Below, one piece after another: positions 1-9,780 of a stretch of 64,000 nucleotides of DNA. Location: positions 19,856,288 to 19,920,287 of the forward strand of contig CM069605.1 in NCBI GenBank assembly GCA_035771175.1. Reading direction: 5' to 3'. The stretch comes from Paratinospora sagittata (taxonomy: Eukaryota > Streptophyta > Magnoliopsida > Ranunculales > Menispermaceae). Under the pieces are notes generated by a model. The model searched no databases. It was not told the origin of the DNA and saw only the letters and a list, made by a program, of their open reading frames with translations. The number at the start of each line of letters is the position of its first letter. The stretch's first letter is position 1. Both the position numbers and the translations under genes were made by a program.

Positions 1-131
1 TATCATTTTATTTTTATTTCTCACTACACTCGACTCCCTCAACGTAGTCCCTCTTCTCTTCTTCTTTTGGTTGGCATAGTTACAATTTTAATAAATTTTA
101 ACCACATACCCACCGACATGCATGTGATCTT
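1..131. other. Left flank, no feature recognised
   Basis: AT-rich, pyrimidine-rich in the first 70 bases. No coding signature or repeat boundary seen; it directly precedes the duplicated target segment that starts at 132. Confidence 0.5.
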
Positions 132-476
132 CTAATTACTTAAATAGATTGTTTTACAACAACTATTCAATACTATATACTTTGTTTGAAATTATTTGAT
201 ATGAAGTTGGACCCCATTTATTTTTTTTATAAAATTTGTCTATTTTGAATATAAAAAGATTGTTTCAGAACAACTATTTAATAGTGTAAAGTGTGATTAG
301 AATTATTTCATATGTTGTTGGTGCTGATCTAATGACCTCCATGATGATATTTGATTTTGATGATTACAATCAACATAAGTCATTTATACTACCAATCTAC
401 TCCAGTGTTTTAACTTAAAAGACCACCACAATTTAAGTACATGGTTCCAAGCTTGAAGGCTCTCAATATCAAAAAA
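132..476 (+). repeat. Left copy of ~345-bp direct repeat flanking the copia element
   Basis: The segment from CTAATTACTTAAATAG to CTCTCAATATCAAAAAA is repeated after the element at 5595-5938 in the same orientation. By eye the copies differ at roughly 10-12 positions, about as diverged as the two LTRs between them. The right copy continues into ATTCAATG, whereas the left copy stops at the truncated 5' LTR. It behaves like an extremely long target-site duplication. Confidence 0.9.
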
Positions 477-995
477 GGTGGGTGGCCCCCATTCAACAAA
501 TGTAGGCGGCTGAACAATCAACAAAAACAGCAGAAACGTGGGTAGAGAATAGTCAACAAAAGATGGCAGCGTGGGCTGAACAAACAAATTATGAAAATGC
601 CCCTGTTTGAGCTCTATAAATAGAGCCCTTGTTTCATTCTTGAAATTCATCCTGAGAGATCAAAATTCTAGAGATCTAATCTGAGAGATCCAGAGAGCCT
701 CAAAGAGAGTTTCTTTGAGAAGAAAAAGTGTGAGCCAATTTGTGAAGTTTTACCCACAAATTGAAGATACATAGTTATTGTATTTTTGTGAAAGATCCAC
801 CGAAGGGTGAAGTTTGTAATCCCATTTTATTATAGTGGAAGTTTTTAAGCGGCCTACAGGTCCCGTGGTTTTTACATCCTTTTTAGAGGGTTTTCCACGC
901 TAAAAATTGTGGTATTATTTTGTTCTATTTTAATTTGGGAAATGATCCTGAGTTTGTGGAATTGATTTCTTTTCAACCATCAATTTTTTCCAACA
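477..995 (+). repeat. 5' LTR of copia element, first 42 bases missing
   Basis: Matches the 3' LTR at 5076-5594 over 519 bases with about 20-25 differences counted by hand (~4%), mostly transitions. It ends in CCAACA as an intact LTR should, but the first 42 bases (TGTTGG...) are absent. The junction with genomic DNA at 476/477 shares an AAA microhomology with the 3' LTR sequence just before the breakpoint. A TATAAATA box lies at 615-622, so the U3 promoter core is still present. Confidence 0.93.
615..622 (+). promoter_or_regulatory. TATA box of the copia 5' LTR
   Basis: TATAAATA inside CTCTATAAATAGAG; the same motif is at 5214-5221 in the 3' LTR. It is placed as expected for a U3/R boundary, and the transcript would start about 25-30 bases downstream. 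Confidence 0.75.
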
Positions 996-998
996 AAG

Positions 999-1011
999 TG
1001 GTATTAGAGAC
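999..1011 (+). other. Primer binding site (tRNA-iMet type)
   Basis: TGGTATTAGAGAC starts four bases after the LTR end (CCAACA at 990-995) and resembles the plant initiator-Met tRNA primer site TGGTATCAGAGC with two changes. This is the usual site for Ty1/copia minus-strand priming. Confidence 0.8.
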
Positions 1012-1111
1012 AAGGTCGTTTTCAGTGAAGGTACTGTTCACACATATAGTACTATTCACGTATACGACACTGTTTTATCGACATATACTATTTGGAATAG
1101 TGAAGCCGAAG

Positions 1112-1867
1112 ATGGAGGATCTTTTATACATTAAAGATCTGTGGAAGCCGATTGTAATGCCGAAGGAAAAAGTCGTGACTACAACTTCGACAGATGACAA
1201 GACACCAAAAACAACCAGCACAGACCCTAACTGGGCTGTGCTGAACCGAAAGTGTGCTGCTCAAATCAGGTAATGGATCGACAAGAACATTTTCCAAAAT
1301 TTTGCTAATGAACACGATGCTTACGTTCTTTGGCAAAAGTTGGAGAAAATGTATGCGAGGACAACCGCACAGAATAAAGCTAATCTGATGCGACAATTAG
1401 TCAATTTGAAGTATAAAGATGGAAGCAGAGTATCAGAAGACATGAGTGAGTTCCAAGGCATTGTAGATCAACTCAACTCTATGAAGATGACCGTAGATGA
1501 CGAGCTACAAGCGTTGTTGATGCTGAGTTCTCTACCAAAAAGTTGGGACACTCTAGTTGTGTCAGTTAGTAACTCAGCTCCTGACGGCAAGCTTACCATG
1601 GATATGGTAAAAGACAGAATGCTGGACGAAGAGTCTCGACGAAAAGACGATTGATATACTCATGAAACTGAAGCACTTGTCATGAAAAAATAAGGCAAGC
1701 AAGAATGGCACGGAAGAAGTAAAAACAGATATCCTCGTAACCAAAGTCAGCAAAGAGGACGCTCGAAGTCTAGATCGTGGCATGATAAGAAGTGTCATCA
1801 CTGCGGCAAGCCCAGACACTTCATTCGAGAATGTCGAAAGTTAAAGGCGGAACGATCCAGAAATCAA
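1112..1867 (+). pseudogene. Copia gag (capsid/nucleocapsid), three nonsense codons
   Basis: One reading frame from the ATG at 1112 shows the gag fold of Tnt1-like elements (MEDLLYIKDLWKPI at the start, then the ALLMLSSLPKSWDTLV block) and a CCHC zinc knuckle at 1793-1834 (C-X2-C-X4-H-X4-C). It would package element RNA into cytoplasmic virus-like particles. The frame is broken by TAA at 1271-1273 (probably CAA before), TGA at 1652-1654 (probably CGA) and TAA at 1691-1693. The N-terminus is short: family members usually carry some 15-20 more residues before MEDLL, so the true start may be lost. No intact product is expected. Confidence 0.9.
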
Positions 1868-2046
1868 GAAGCAGAAACCCGAACAAATGACACCGCAACT
1901 CTCATTGAAGAAGTTTCCATTGTTCGAGATGCTAATAATGTCAACCTTGAATGTCAAGACTCTACATGGGTAGTTGACTCAGGTGCTTCCTACCATGTCA
2001 CCTCACGACGAGATTTCTTCTCAGCCTACAAGGTGATTTCGGACGA
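1868..2046 (+). pseudogene. Copia aspartic protease, frameshifted
   Basis: The gag frame continues into WVVDSGASYHVT with the catalytic Asp-Ser-Gly at 1976-1984. This domain would cleave the gag-pol polyprotein. The frame is lost at about 2030: the residues that should follow (GDFGRVRMGN) lie in the +1 frame beginning just upstream of 2047, so a small indel near 2029-2031 separates the two halves of the domain. The active-site triplet is intact but the domain cannot be made as one piece. Confidence 0.87.
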
Positions 2047-3179
2047 GTGAGGATGGGAAATGATAATGCATCCAAAATTATCGGCATCGATAATATTTAT
2101 TTAGAAACTAACCTTGGATGCAGGTTACTCTTGAAAGATGTGAGGCATGTTTCTGATATCCGCCTCAATTTGATCTCCACCGGAATGCTTGATGACGGTG
2201 GCTACAATAATAACTTTGGTAAAGGAAAATGGAAGCTCACCAAAGAAAACTTGGTAGTAGCCAAAGGCAAGAAAGATACATCACTCTACCTCACAGAAGC
2301 CAAACTGTGTAAAGGAGAAGTAAATACCATGAGGAAAGAAGTTCCCACCGAGTTATGGCATAAGCGGCTCGGCCACATGAGTGAAAAGGGTCTCAGAATT
2401 CTTTTCAAGAAGGAGTTCTTGCCAGGAATGAAAGGTACATCTTCACGTACTTGTGTTGATTGTATTATGGGTAAACAACATAGAGTTGCATTTCGTAGTT
2501 CCCCACCATCTAGGAAGGCAAATATTCTAGATTTAATACACACAGATGTTTGTACAATGAGTTGTAAGTCACTATGAGGTGTTCATTATTATGTGACTTT
2601 TATTGATGATCACTCCAAAAAAGTGTGGGCCTTTGCTTTAAAACTAAAGATCAAGTGCAGGAAGTTTTCAAGCAATTTCATGTAAAAGTTGAGAGAGAAA
2701 CTGGCAGACGTTTGAAGTGTGTACGTTCAGACAATGGCGGTGAGTATCGCGGATCATTCGAGGAGTACTGCAGAAGTTTCGGCATCAGGCTGAAAAAATT
2801 GGTACCAAAGACACCTCAACACAACGGTGTCGCAGAGAGGATGAACAGAACCATTTGTGAAAGAGTTAGATGTATGCTCTCAAATGCAAAACTGCCAAAC
2901 TCCTATTGGGGGAGGCAATGAAGATTGTAGTCGATTTAATCAACCTTTCTCTATCAGTTCCACTGAAGTACGGCGTACCAGAAAAGGTTTGGACCGGGAA
3001 AGACGTTTCTTACAAACACTTGAAAGTATTCGGCTGTAGAGCATTTGTTCACACCCCTAAAGACGAGAGGTCCAAGCTGGATGGAAAAGCGAAGTAGTGT
3101 ATCTTTGTTGGATATTCCCATGAAGAATTCGGCTACAGATTTTGGGATCCTGAAAAGGATTGTCAGAAGTAGAGATGTG
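2047..3179 (+). pseudogene. Copia integrase, several frameshifts
   Basis: Contains the end of protease, the GAG-pre-integrase zinc region (WHKRLGHMSEKG ... CVDCIMGKQ, an H-H-C-C arrangement) and the rve core: Asp in LIHTDV, Asp in SDNGGEY (about 2730-2750) and Glu in GVAERMN (about 2827-2846), so the D-D-E triad is still spelled out. Breaks: TGA at 2575-2577, one-base losses near 2640 (A run) and 2908 (G run), TAG at 3095-3097, and a shift near 3157. The order protease-integrase-RT places the element in Ty1/copia. Integrase would join the cDNA ends, TGTTGG...CCAACA, to host DNA. Confidence 0.92.
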
Positions 3180-5017
3180 TTTCTTGAAGATCAGACGATC
3201 GAGGATTTTTAGAAACCTGAGAAGCCACAATCAGATGAAATTCCTGTTAATCTGGAACCAGTCTCTCCACCACCAAATCCAGATGACAAGGGAGCTGCAC
3301 CAGATACTGATGATGATGTTCCACCAGCTCAAAGTTCAGAACCAGAACAAGTTCCTGAACAAGTCCAACCAGAAGCACAGCTAAGGAGATCCACCAGAGA
3401 GCGACAACCAAGTCAAATATATTCTCCTAGCGACTATGTGATGTTCACTGACGGGGGAGAACCGGAGAGCTATACCGAAGCTATCACTGACCAGCATAAG
3501 ACTGAGTGGATGAAAGCCATGCAGGAAGAAATGAAATCTCTGCATGAGAACCACACATTTGACTTGGTGAAATTACCGCAGGGAAAGAAAGCCCTCAAGA
3601 ACAAGTGGGTGTACAGGATCAAAAGCGAAGAAGGTAGCTCGCAACCTCGATACAAAACAAGATTGGTTGTGAAAGGATTCGGGCAGAAAAAAGGCGTTGA
3701 CTTCGATGAAATCTTCTCACCGGTAGTAAAATGTCTTCAATCCGAGTTGTTCTTGGCTTGGCAGCTAGTCCTAATCTGGAGGTTGAACAACTTGATGTAA
3801 AAACTGCATTCTTACACGGTGATCTTGACGAGGAAATCTATATGGAGCAGCCCGAAGGTTTCCAAGACAAAACAAAAGAGAAGCTGGTATGCAAGCTAAA
3901 AAAAAGTCTGTACGGTTTGAAACGGGCACCGAGGCAGTGGTATAAAAAGTCTGACTCGTTCATGGAGGAAAATGAGTACAACCGAACGACAGCTGATCAC
4001 TGTGTCTTCATCAAGAAATTCTCTGTTGGTGATTTTATTATTCTTTTACTTTATGTTGATGATATGTTAATTGTAAGCCAAGATATCGGCAAGATTAACA
4101 AGTTGAAGAAAGAGTTGAGCAAGTCCTTTGCAATGAAAGACTTAGGACCCGCAAAGCAAATCCTTGGCATGAAGATTGTTCGTGACAGGAAGATCAAGAG
4201 ACTTTGGCTATCTCAAGTGAAGTATATTGAGAAAGTTTTAGAGCGGTTCAACATGAGCAAAGCTAAACCTGTTAGTTCTCCACTGGCAAGCCACTTCAAG
4301 CTTAATGCGAGCCAGTGTCCTTCAAGCGAGGAGGAGAAATCAGAGATAAGCAAGGTGCCTTATTCATCGGTAGTTGGCAGTCTAATGTACGCTATGGTAT
4401 GCACCAGACCAGATATTGCTCATGCAATTGGTGTTGTGAGCCGATTTCTATCAAATCCTGGAAAGGAACATTGGACAACAGTCAAATGGATACTCAGGTA
4501 TCTTAGAGGTACTTCTAGTCATTGTTTATGTTTTGGAAATGATAAACCTGTATTAGAAGGATTTACAGATTCAGATATGGCTGGCGACAGAAAGTCGATA
4601 TCCGGGTACCTAATAACATTTGCAGGGGTAGCTGTCTCATGGCAATCACGATTACAGAAGTGTATTGCCTTAAGTACCACAGAAGCAGAGTACATTGCAA
4701 TCACTGAAGGTTGTAAGAAGATCCTGTGGATGAAAAAGTTCCTATAAGAATTGCATCAGAACCAAGAAAATTATGTTCTTTATTGCGACAGTTAGAGTGC
4801 AATTCACCTCAGCAAGAACTCAACCTTCCACTCAAGGTCCAAGCACATCGACGTGAGATATCATTGGATTCGTGATGTGCTGGAAAACAAACTGCTGTAA
4901 GTTGAGAAGATCCACACTAATGACAACGGGGCAGATATGATGACGAAGTCCCTGACCAGAGAAAAGCTTGCTATCTGTAGAGAGATTGCAGGTGTGGAGG
5001 AGCCCTGTTCCACATAA
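3180..5017 (+). pseudogene. Copia reverse transcriptase and RNase H
   Basis: After an acidic, proline-rich linker (TAG at 3210-3212) the RT starts near 3438 (SYTEAITDQHKTEWMKAMQEE). A one-base loss in the A run at about 3728-3731 shifts the frame; the following 338-residue stretch carries the RT core with YVDDM near 4060 and RNase H motifs FTDSDMAG and STTEAEY. Further stops lie in the same frame at 4745 (TAA), 4793 (TAG) and 4898 (TAA), each explicable as CAA or CAG to a stop, before the natural-looking TAA at 5015-5017. The enzyme would copy RNA into cDNA; as it stands it is non-functional. Confidence 0.93.
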
Positions 5018-5033
5018 GGTGGAGGGGGAGATT
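5018..5033 (+). other. Polypurine tract of the copia element
   Basis: GGTGGAGGGGGAGATT directly precedes the 3' LTR start TGTTGG at 5034, the expected plus-strand primer position. Confidence 0.85.
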
Positions 5034-5594
5034 TGTTGGTCCACCTCCCATATGTGGCGGCCTCCATTCAACAAAGGTGGGCGGCCTCCATTCAACAAAC
5101 GTGGGCGGCTGAACAATCAACAAAAATCGCAGAAACGTGGGCGGAGAATAGTCAACAAAAGATGGCAGCGTGGGCTGAACAAACAAATTACAAAAATGCC
5201 CCTGTTTGAGCTCTATAAATAGAGCCTTTGCTTCATTCTTGAAATTCATCTTGAGAGATCAAAATTCTAGAGATCTAATCTGAGAGATCCAGAGAGCCTC
5301 AAAGAGAGTTTCTTTGAGAAGAAAAAGTGTGAGCCAATTTGTGAAGTTTTACCCACAAATTGAAGATACATAGTTATTGTATTTTTGTGAGAGATCCACC
5401 GAAGGGTGAAGTTTGTAATCCCATTTTATTATAGTGGAAGTTTTTAAGCGGCCTACGGGTCCCGTGGTTTTTACCTCCTTTTTAGAGGGTTTTGTACGCT
5501 AAAAATTGTTGGTGTTATTTTGTTCTATTTTAGTTTGGGAAATGATCCTGAGTTTGTGGAATTGATTTCTTTCCAACCATCAATTTTCCCAACA
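5034..5594 (+). repeat. 3' LTR of copia element, complete
   Basis: 561 bases with perfect TGTTGG...CCAACA termini. It has a ~25-base tandem duplication near its start (two GGCGGCCTCCATTCAACAAA blocks at about 5057-5099). TATA box at 5214-5221. Confidence 0.93.
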
Positions 5595-5938
5595 CTAATT
5601 ACTTAAATAGATTGTTTTACAACAACTATTCAATACTATATACTTTGTTTGAAATTATTTGATATGAAGTTGGACCCCATTTATTTATTTTATAAAATTT
5701 GTCGATTTTGAATATAAAAAGATTGTTTCAGAACAACTATTTAATAGTGTAAAGTTTGATTAGAATTATTTCATATGTTGTTGGTGCTGATCTAATGACC
5801 TCCGTGATGACATTTTGTTTTGATTATTACAATCAACATAAGTCTTTATACTACCAATCTACTCCAGTGTTTTAACTTAAAAGACCACCACAATTTAAGT
5901 ACATGGTTCCAAGTTTGAAGGCTCTCAATATCAAAAAA
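5595..5938 (+). repeat. Right copy of ~345-bp direct repeat
   Basis: Same sequence and orientation as 132-476; begins immediately after the 3' LTR and runs into unique-looking AT-rich DNA. Confidence 0.9.
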
Positions 5939-6189
5939 ATTCAATGTAATTTTATTTTTATTTTGTTTAGATGATCTTAGGTTGTAGGACTTACTTTAGA
6001 GTCACTCAGATAATGTCAATTACCTAAGTTTTCAAAATGAACCTGATCTTCAAATTATTTCAAAATTGATTTCAATCATGTTTTTATCTTTATTGGAAAA
6101 AGGTTTTAAGTATTTTCAAATCTCTAATTTGATATTTAAAGTGTTTGATTCATTTTAAACGAGTTTGTGCAAAGATTTTTTTAAAGGAA
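5939..6189. other. AT-rich DNA, nothing recognised
   Basis: Continuation of the pre-insertion target sequence. No reading frame or repeat identified. Confidence 0.4.
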
Positions 6190-6535
6190 AATCATGTTTG
6201 AGTGTCTTGTGTCAGATCAACGCGCTCCTTAAGCTGCCAACGCGCTCTTAGCGTTGTCAGGTCACTTACTGGTTTGCCACAGTCACCGACACACTTTCTA
6301 TTGGAGCAGAGCGTTGTTGTGACCCATAAATTCATCAGTTCTCTTGTTTGGATCAAATCAACGCACTTCACTGAGACACTGATAAAAGACCCCTCTTGGT
6401 CTGGTGTTAGCAACGCGCTCCTTGTTGGAGTAACATGCTGCCTTCTGGGCAACCTCGAGACTTGGGTGGTGTTCTTCCTGCACCAACGTGCTCCCTCTTG
6501 GAGCAGCGCCTTGCTATGTGTGTCAGGAAGAATTG
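6190..6535. repeat. GC-rich couplet segment (LTR-like)
   Basis: Within otherwise AT-rich DNA this stretch repeats short couplets built from CGCGCTCC and GGAG (for example at 6221, 6308 and 6414-6436). It replaces the expected continuation of the protease-region relic at 6536. The same style recurs at 9597-9760. Possibly part of an LTR U3; no boundaries found. Confidence 0.4.
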
Positions 6536-6872
6536 TCATTTTACCTTTGTCGTTGCCGCAGAATGTCACATTCCCTCCAAGCTTGCGGGCAATGCTCAAG
6601 AAGACATATTTATCTCCACTCATATGCCTTGAGTAGCAACTATCGAGATACCAACAATGCTTTTTGGATCCATCTTACTCAAAGCTTTCTCTTTGAGCAA
6701 TTCTCTTCTTGCTGGCTTCCTTTCCAAGGCACATCATCTTTTCGATTCAAATTTTCCATTTTGCAGCTATTGACATTCTTGGTGCACTTCTTGGAAAATT
6801 AGGAATCTCATTCTCCTCATTTGGGTTTGGAGTTCTTGGAGCACTAGATGAGGTTCTTGAAGATTGACGTTC
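6536..6872 (-). pseudogene. Sirevirus-like copia protease region, relic
   Basis: On the minus strand the frame reads CWYLDSCYSRHMSGDK followed by GGNVTFCGNDKGKM, the conserved protease block of Sirevirus/SIRE-type copia elements (usually LDSGCSRHM). The catalytic triplet is altered: Asp is kept (codon at 6642-6644) but the Gly of Asp-Ser-Gly is Cys and the next Cys is Tyr. Homology stops at about 6536, where unrelated GC-rich sequence begins. No zinc knuckle lies between gag and this block, so an internal deletion is likely; stops are scattered through 6660-6872. Confidence 0.75.
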
Positions 6873-7442
6873 CTAATTTCTTTCAATTACCCATGAAGAA
6901 ATGTCATCCACACTCAATTCACTCCTATCGTTACTAGGAAGATTCACATACATATCACTTCTTTTAGAAAGAGTTTGTAGACCGCTCAAAACATAACATA
7001 TTTTATCGAAACTACTTTCGTACGGGTCTGTAAATTCTTCTAAAAATTGAACTTTATACTTCCATATTTCTGGAAATCGATTTAGGAAGTATTTTACTAA
7101 AGTTGGGTGTGAATAGGTTAAATCATAACTCTCTAGTTCTTTAGTTAAACCATCAAGTCTACTAACAACCTCATTTATTGACTCTCTATCTAGAAATTTG
7201 AAATTCCTAAGAGAACTTTCCAATTATCTTACTCTTATTTTAGTTTCATCCCTAGACTCTATTAACTTTAGTAGACTACACAAGTCTTCTAATGTGCATT
7301 CCCATAGATTGATGGCTTCTATTATACCAATGATTTTCTGGTTCCATGATTTTGGAAGACCATCAACAAATCGTACTATGGCAATGCCTAAGGGTAACTC
7401 TTGACCGAGATTTTTCAGCTCATCAAGGATATTTCTATATCT
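6873..7442 (-). pseudogene. Copia gag with two UBN2-like domains in tandem
   Basis: Read on the minus strand from 7442, the frame gives NILDELKNLGQ, then VRFVDGLPKSWNQKIIGIIE and a CTLEDLCSLLKLIES block, typical of the C-terminal half of a copia gag (UBN2) domain. After one TAA (7224-7226, probably CAA before) the same frame continues with a second, diverged version: VVSRLDGLTKELES, VKYFLNRFPEIWKYKVQFLEE, SFDKICYVLSGLQTL. The upstream half is cut off by the gypsy LTR that starts at 7447. Domain duplication is what I see; its function is unknown. Confidence 0.65.
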
Positions 7443-7446
7443 AGGA

Positions 7447-8970
7447 TGTCACACCTTGCTGGGACGTGCCTAGACCGGTGGAACACTCACAAGCGGGGTG
7501 CGATGCAGTTACAACAAAAATCAAATGCGCAGGAACACAACATAGGGACAACGTTTCTTTTCAATAATTGTAATTGTTCCTAGTACAAAATGAGGGCAGT
7601 CTGATGACTGCCAATTTAAGGGAACATGCTTCCCAAAAATCACCCTAACTATTTATATAGTGAAGCCAGATGTTACAAAATTAGGGCGCATGTACCTCCA
7701 CCCAGATCCACTTGAAGCTCCTGAAAATGGTTAACAACGAGATGAGCTATCGCCCAATGGGTGAAATAGATATTCTGTGGATTATGACAATTAATAAAGA
7801 GATCATCACAATGAACAATTGTCAATTAAACACAACATAACATCATTAACAATGTACAATATCATAAACTAGTAAACACTCATAACGCACCATCTCGTAA
7901 GGGTTCGTGGCCAAGTACCCACCTGGGTTCATGTACAAATGTTCATCTCCAAGGCAATTCATCCTGGGTTCACACTGTACGTCCATATCTAGGGAAGATA
8001 ATAATAAGATACAACCCAGTCCGTACATCTCTTTTTGGGCTGATGCGATGAAGTTTACAACATAGATGTACTGCCTAAGGTTGACTCAATCAAGTGGGCA
8101 TTTATGCACCAGTAATCAACCCACAGGCCGCGACTGACTCATGTCCTTAGGTGGTTACGCTGTCTACTAACTTTCATATATAATTCTAATGCCCCATCAT
8201 GTGTGTGAAGGTTCGGTCTCGGATTTACATTGGGCATGAGTTGACAGCGTCTGGTGATGCCTTTAAGGATCGACCATACCAATTTGCATCATTTGGACAT
8301 CAAGTACTACCTTCACAGAGTGAATAACTCTTACTAAAATAAACCACACTAGTCTTCAAGCTGAGAGGTACGGTAACAATGGTCCTGTTTAAATACCAAG
8401 TCTTTTAGAGCAACAAGTTGCCACCCGTTCACTATTCAAAATTATTAAGGACAAGACCGAGTCTGACTAATTAAATCAATTGCTAATTTAGCGGAGTAAC
8501 GATATAATATATTGATTCCATATGTCAAGGTACAAGCACGACTGGTACAACCTAAGTGAACAACATACATAATGGTGATTGTAATAATGTAGTCTAAGTG
8601 AATATTAGACATAATGATAAATGTATGAAAACTTTATAAAAAGTAATAAGACATGCAAACCTATTTTTCGTTCCCACCTTCAAGTTCGCACGCTCCTAGA
8701 TCAGTGTTCTTCACCCAGAACAGCAGCTTCGCATCGCACAAGAAAGAGAGTCCCTAAGAGAGAAAAAGAGTCTCTAAGAGAGAGAGAAAAAAAACCTCAA
8801 AAGAGAGAGGAGAGAGAAAGAGAGAGAGAAAAAGAGAGAGAGAGAAAAAGAGAGAGAGAAATGGGGAGGGATGGTGGAAATGAGGGGGAGGGGACCCCTT
8901 TTTTATGGGGGTGGAGGTAGCTAGAACAATTTGAAATCTTTTTTCTTGTGTCTAAATCGGGGGTATTACA
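7447..8970 (-). repeat. 3' LTR of gypsy element F
   Basis: 1,524 bases; on the minus strand it starts TGTAATACC and ends GGTGTGACA. It is clearly related to the solo LTR at 20478-21889 (shared blocks such as AGACTCGGTCTTGTC and GGTGAGCTA-type motifs). It contains a purine-rich GA/AAGAG tract at about 8742-8862 that yields spurious reading frames. Confidence 0.82.
8742..8862 (+). repeat. Imperfect GA-rich low-complexity tract
   Basis: Runs of AGAGAGAG and GAGAAAAAG within LTR F. Equivalent CT-rich sequence is found at 20680-20750 in the related solo LTR. Confidence 0.8.
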
Positions 8971-9420
8971 CTCTTCCCCCCTTAAAAGAATTTTGCCCTT
9001 GAAATTCAGTCAGTTATCCTGATTGTTGTCTCATTTAGACCCGATGCTTAATCTGCAGTCTCCATCAATTGGCTCAGGATGTGAGAGATAAGGTCCCTGA
9101 ACAATGCTTTGACTCGTTGAATCCTCAGCCTCGTCGAATAATGGAGAACAAATTAAGTTTGATTCGTCCTAGGAGGGTTTTGACAGTTGCATAACAGATG
9201 GTGGTGTGGGGTTCCAAGGGATATTGAATCTCAAAGACGGTGGTGGTGGTGGTACACTTTTATGTGTCGTTGCCCGAACTTGTCGACCTGGTGGTTTTGG
9301 TAAAAGGTCCTACTAGGAAAAGGGGACGGGATTGTTCAGAACAGGTGCAGAGCGGATGATTTCTTCATGATATATCCATGGACGCTCGACTGAAGGGGAC
9401 CTCAGCAACGCCCAGTATGT
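8971..9420 (-). other. 3' internal stub of gypsy F with polypurine tract
   Basis: On the minus strand TTTTAAGGGGGGAAGAG (8971-8987) abuts the LTR start TGTAATACC, and AATTTCAAGGGCAAAATTC lies just upstream: the usual gypsy layout of a conserved AATTTC-GG-C-AAATT box followed by the polypurine tract. No pol domain is recognisable further upstream, so the element is 5'-truncated; the exact break is unclear (somewhere before about 9420). Confidence 0.7.
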
Positions 9421-9780
9421 ACAAGTCAAACTTGTACGTTGACTTATACGTATTGTTAGGCATATTTGTATGTGTATACGTATGTACATGGCCTTAGAAT
9501 AGGGTGAATGTGTGTTTGGTAGGGTGGTAGATGTACCGGGACCCTAGACGTGGCATTTGGAACCTAACATTTAGTGAAATTTTCACCTGGAGCTTTGAAA
9601 AGCGTGCTCCAGTAGTGAAAATAGGAGAGCATACTTCTTTGAAACTTTTAGAGAAGCGCGCTCCTGTATGGGAGAAATGTGTTCCTCATTGGATCAAGTA
9701 GAAAATTGGTTTTCTGGGTAGCGAAAAGCATGCTCCCTAATAGGAGAAGCGCATGTTGAGTTGCATATTTAGATATGTTT
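9421..9780. repeat. GC-rich couplet segment (LTR-like)
   Basis: Contains repeats of AGCGTGCTCC / GCGCGCTCCTG...GGAG style (9597-9760) like those at 6190-6535. A perfect 7-bp dyad GTACAAG-tcaaa-CTTGTAC sits at 9419-9437. Confidence 0.4.

Noticed and set aside
6202..6802. Plus-strand frames overlapping the protease relic
   Set aside because: Antisense to the Sirevirus-like gag-protease homology and the GC-rich couplets; no domain.
8621..8920. Arg/Glu-rich plus-strand frame
   Set aside because: Arises from the GA-rich tract of LTR F; low complexity, no gene features.
9421..9780. Solo LTR from 9454 (TGTTAGG) to 11298 (GTAACA)
   Set aside because: Ends look LTR-like but the flanking five bases (CGTAT and ACGCG) do not match.
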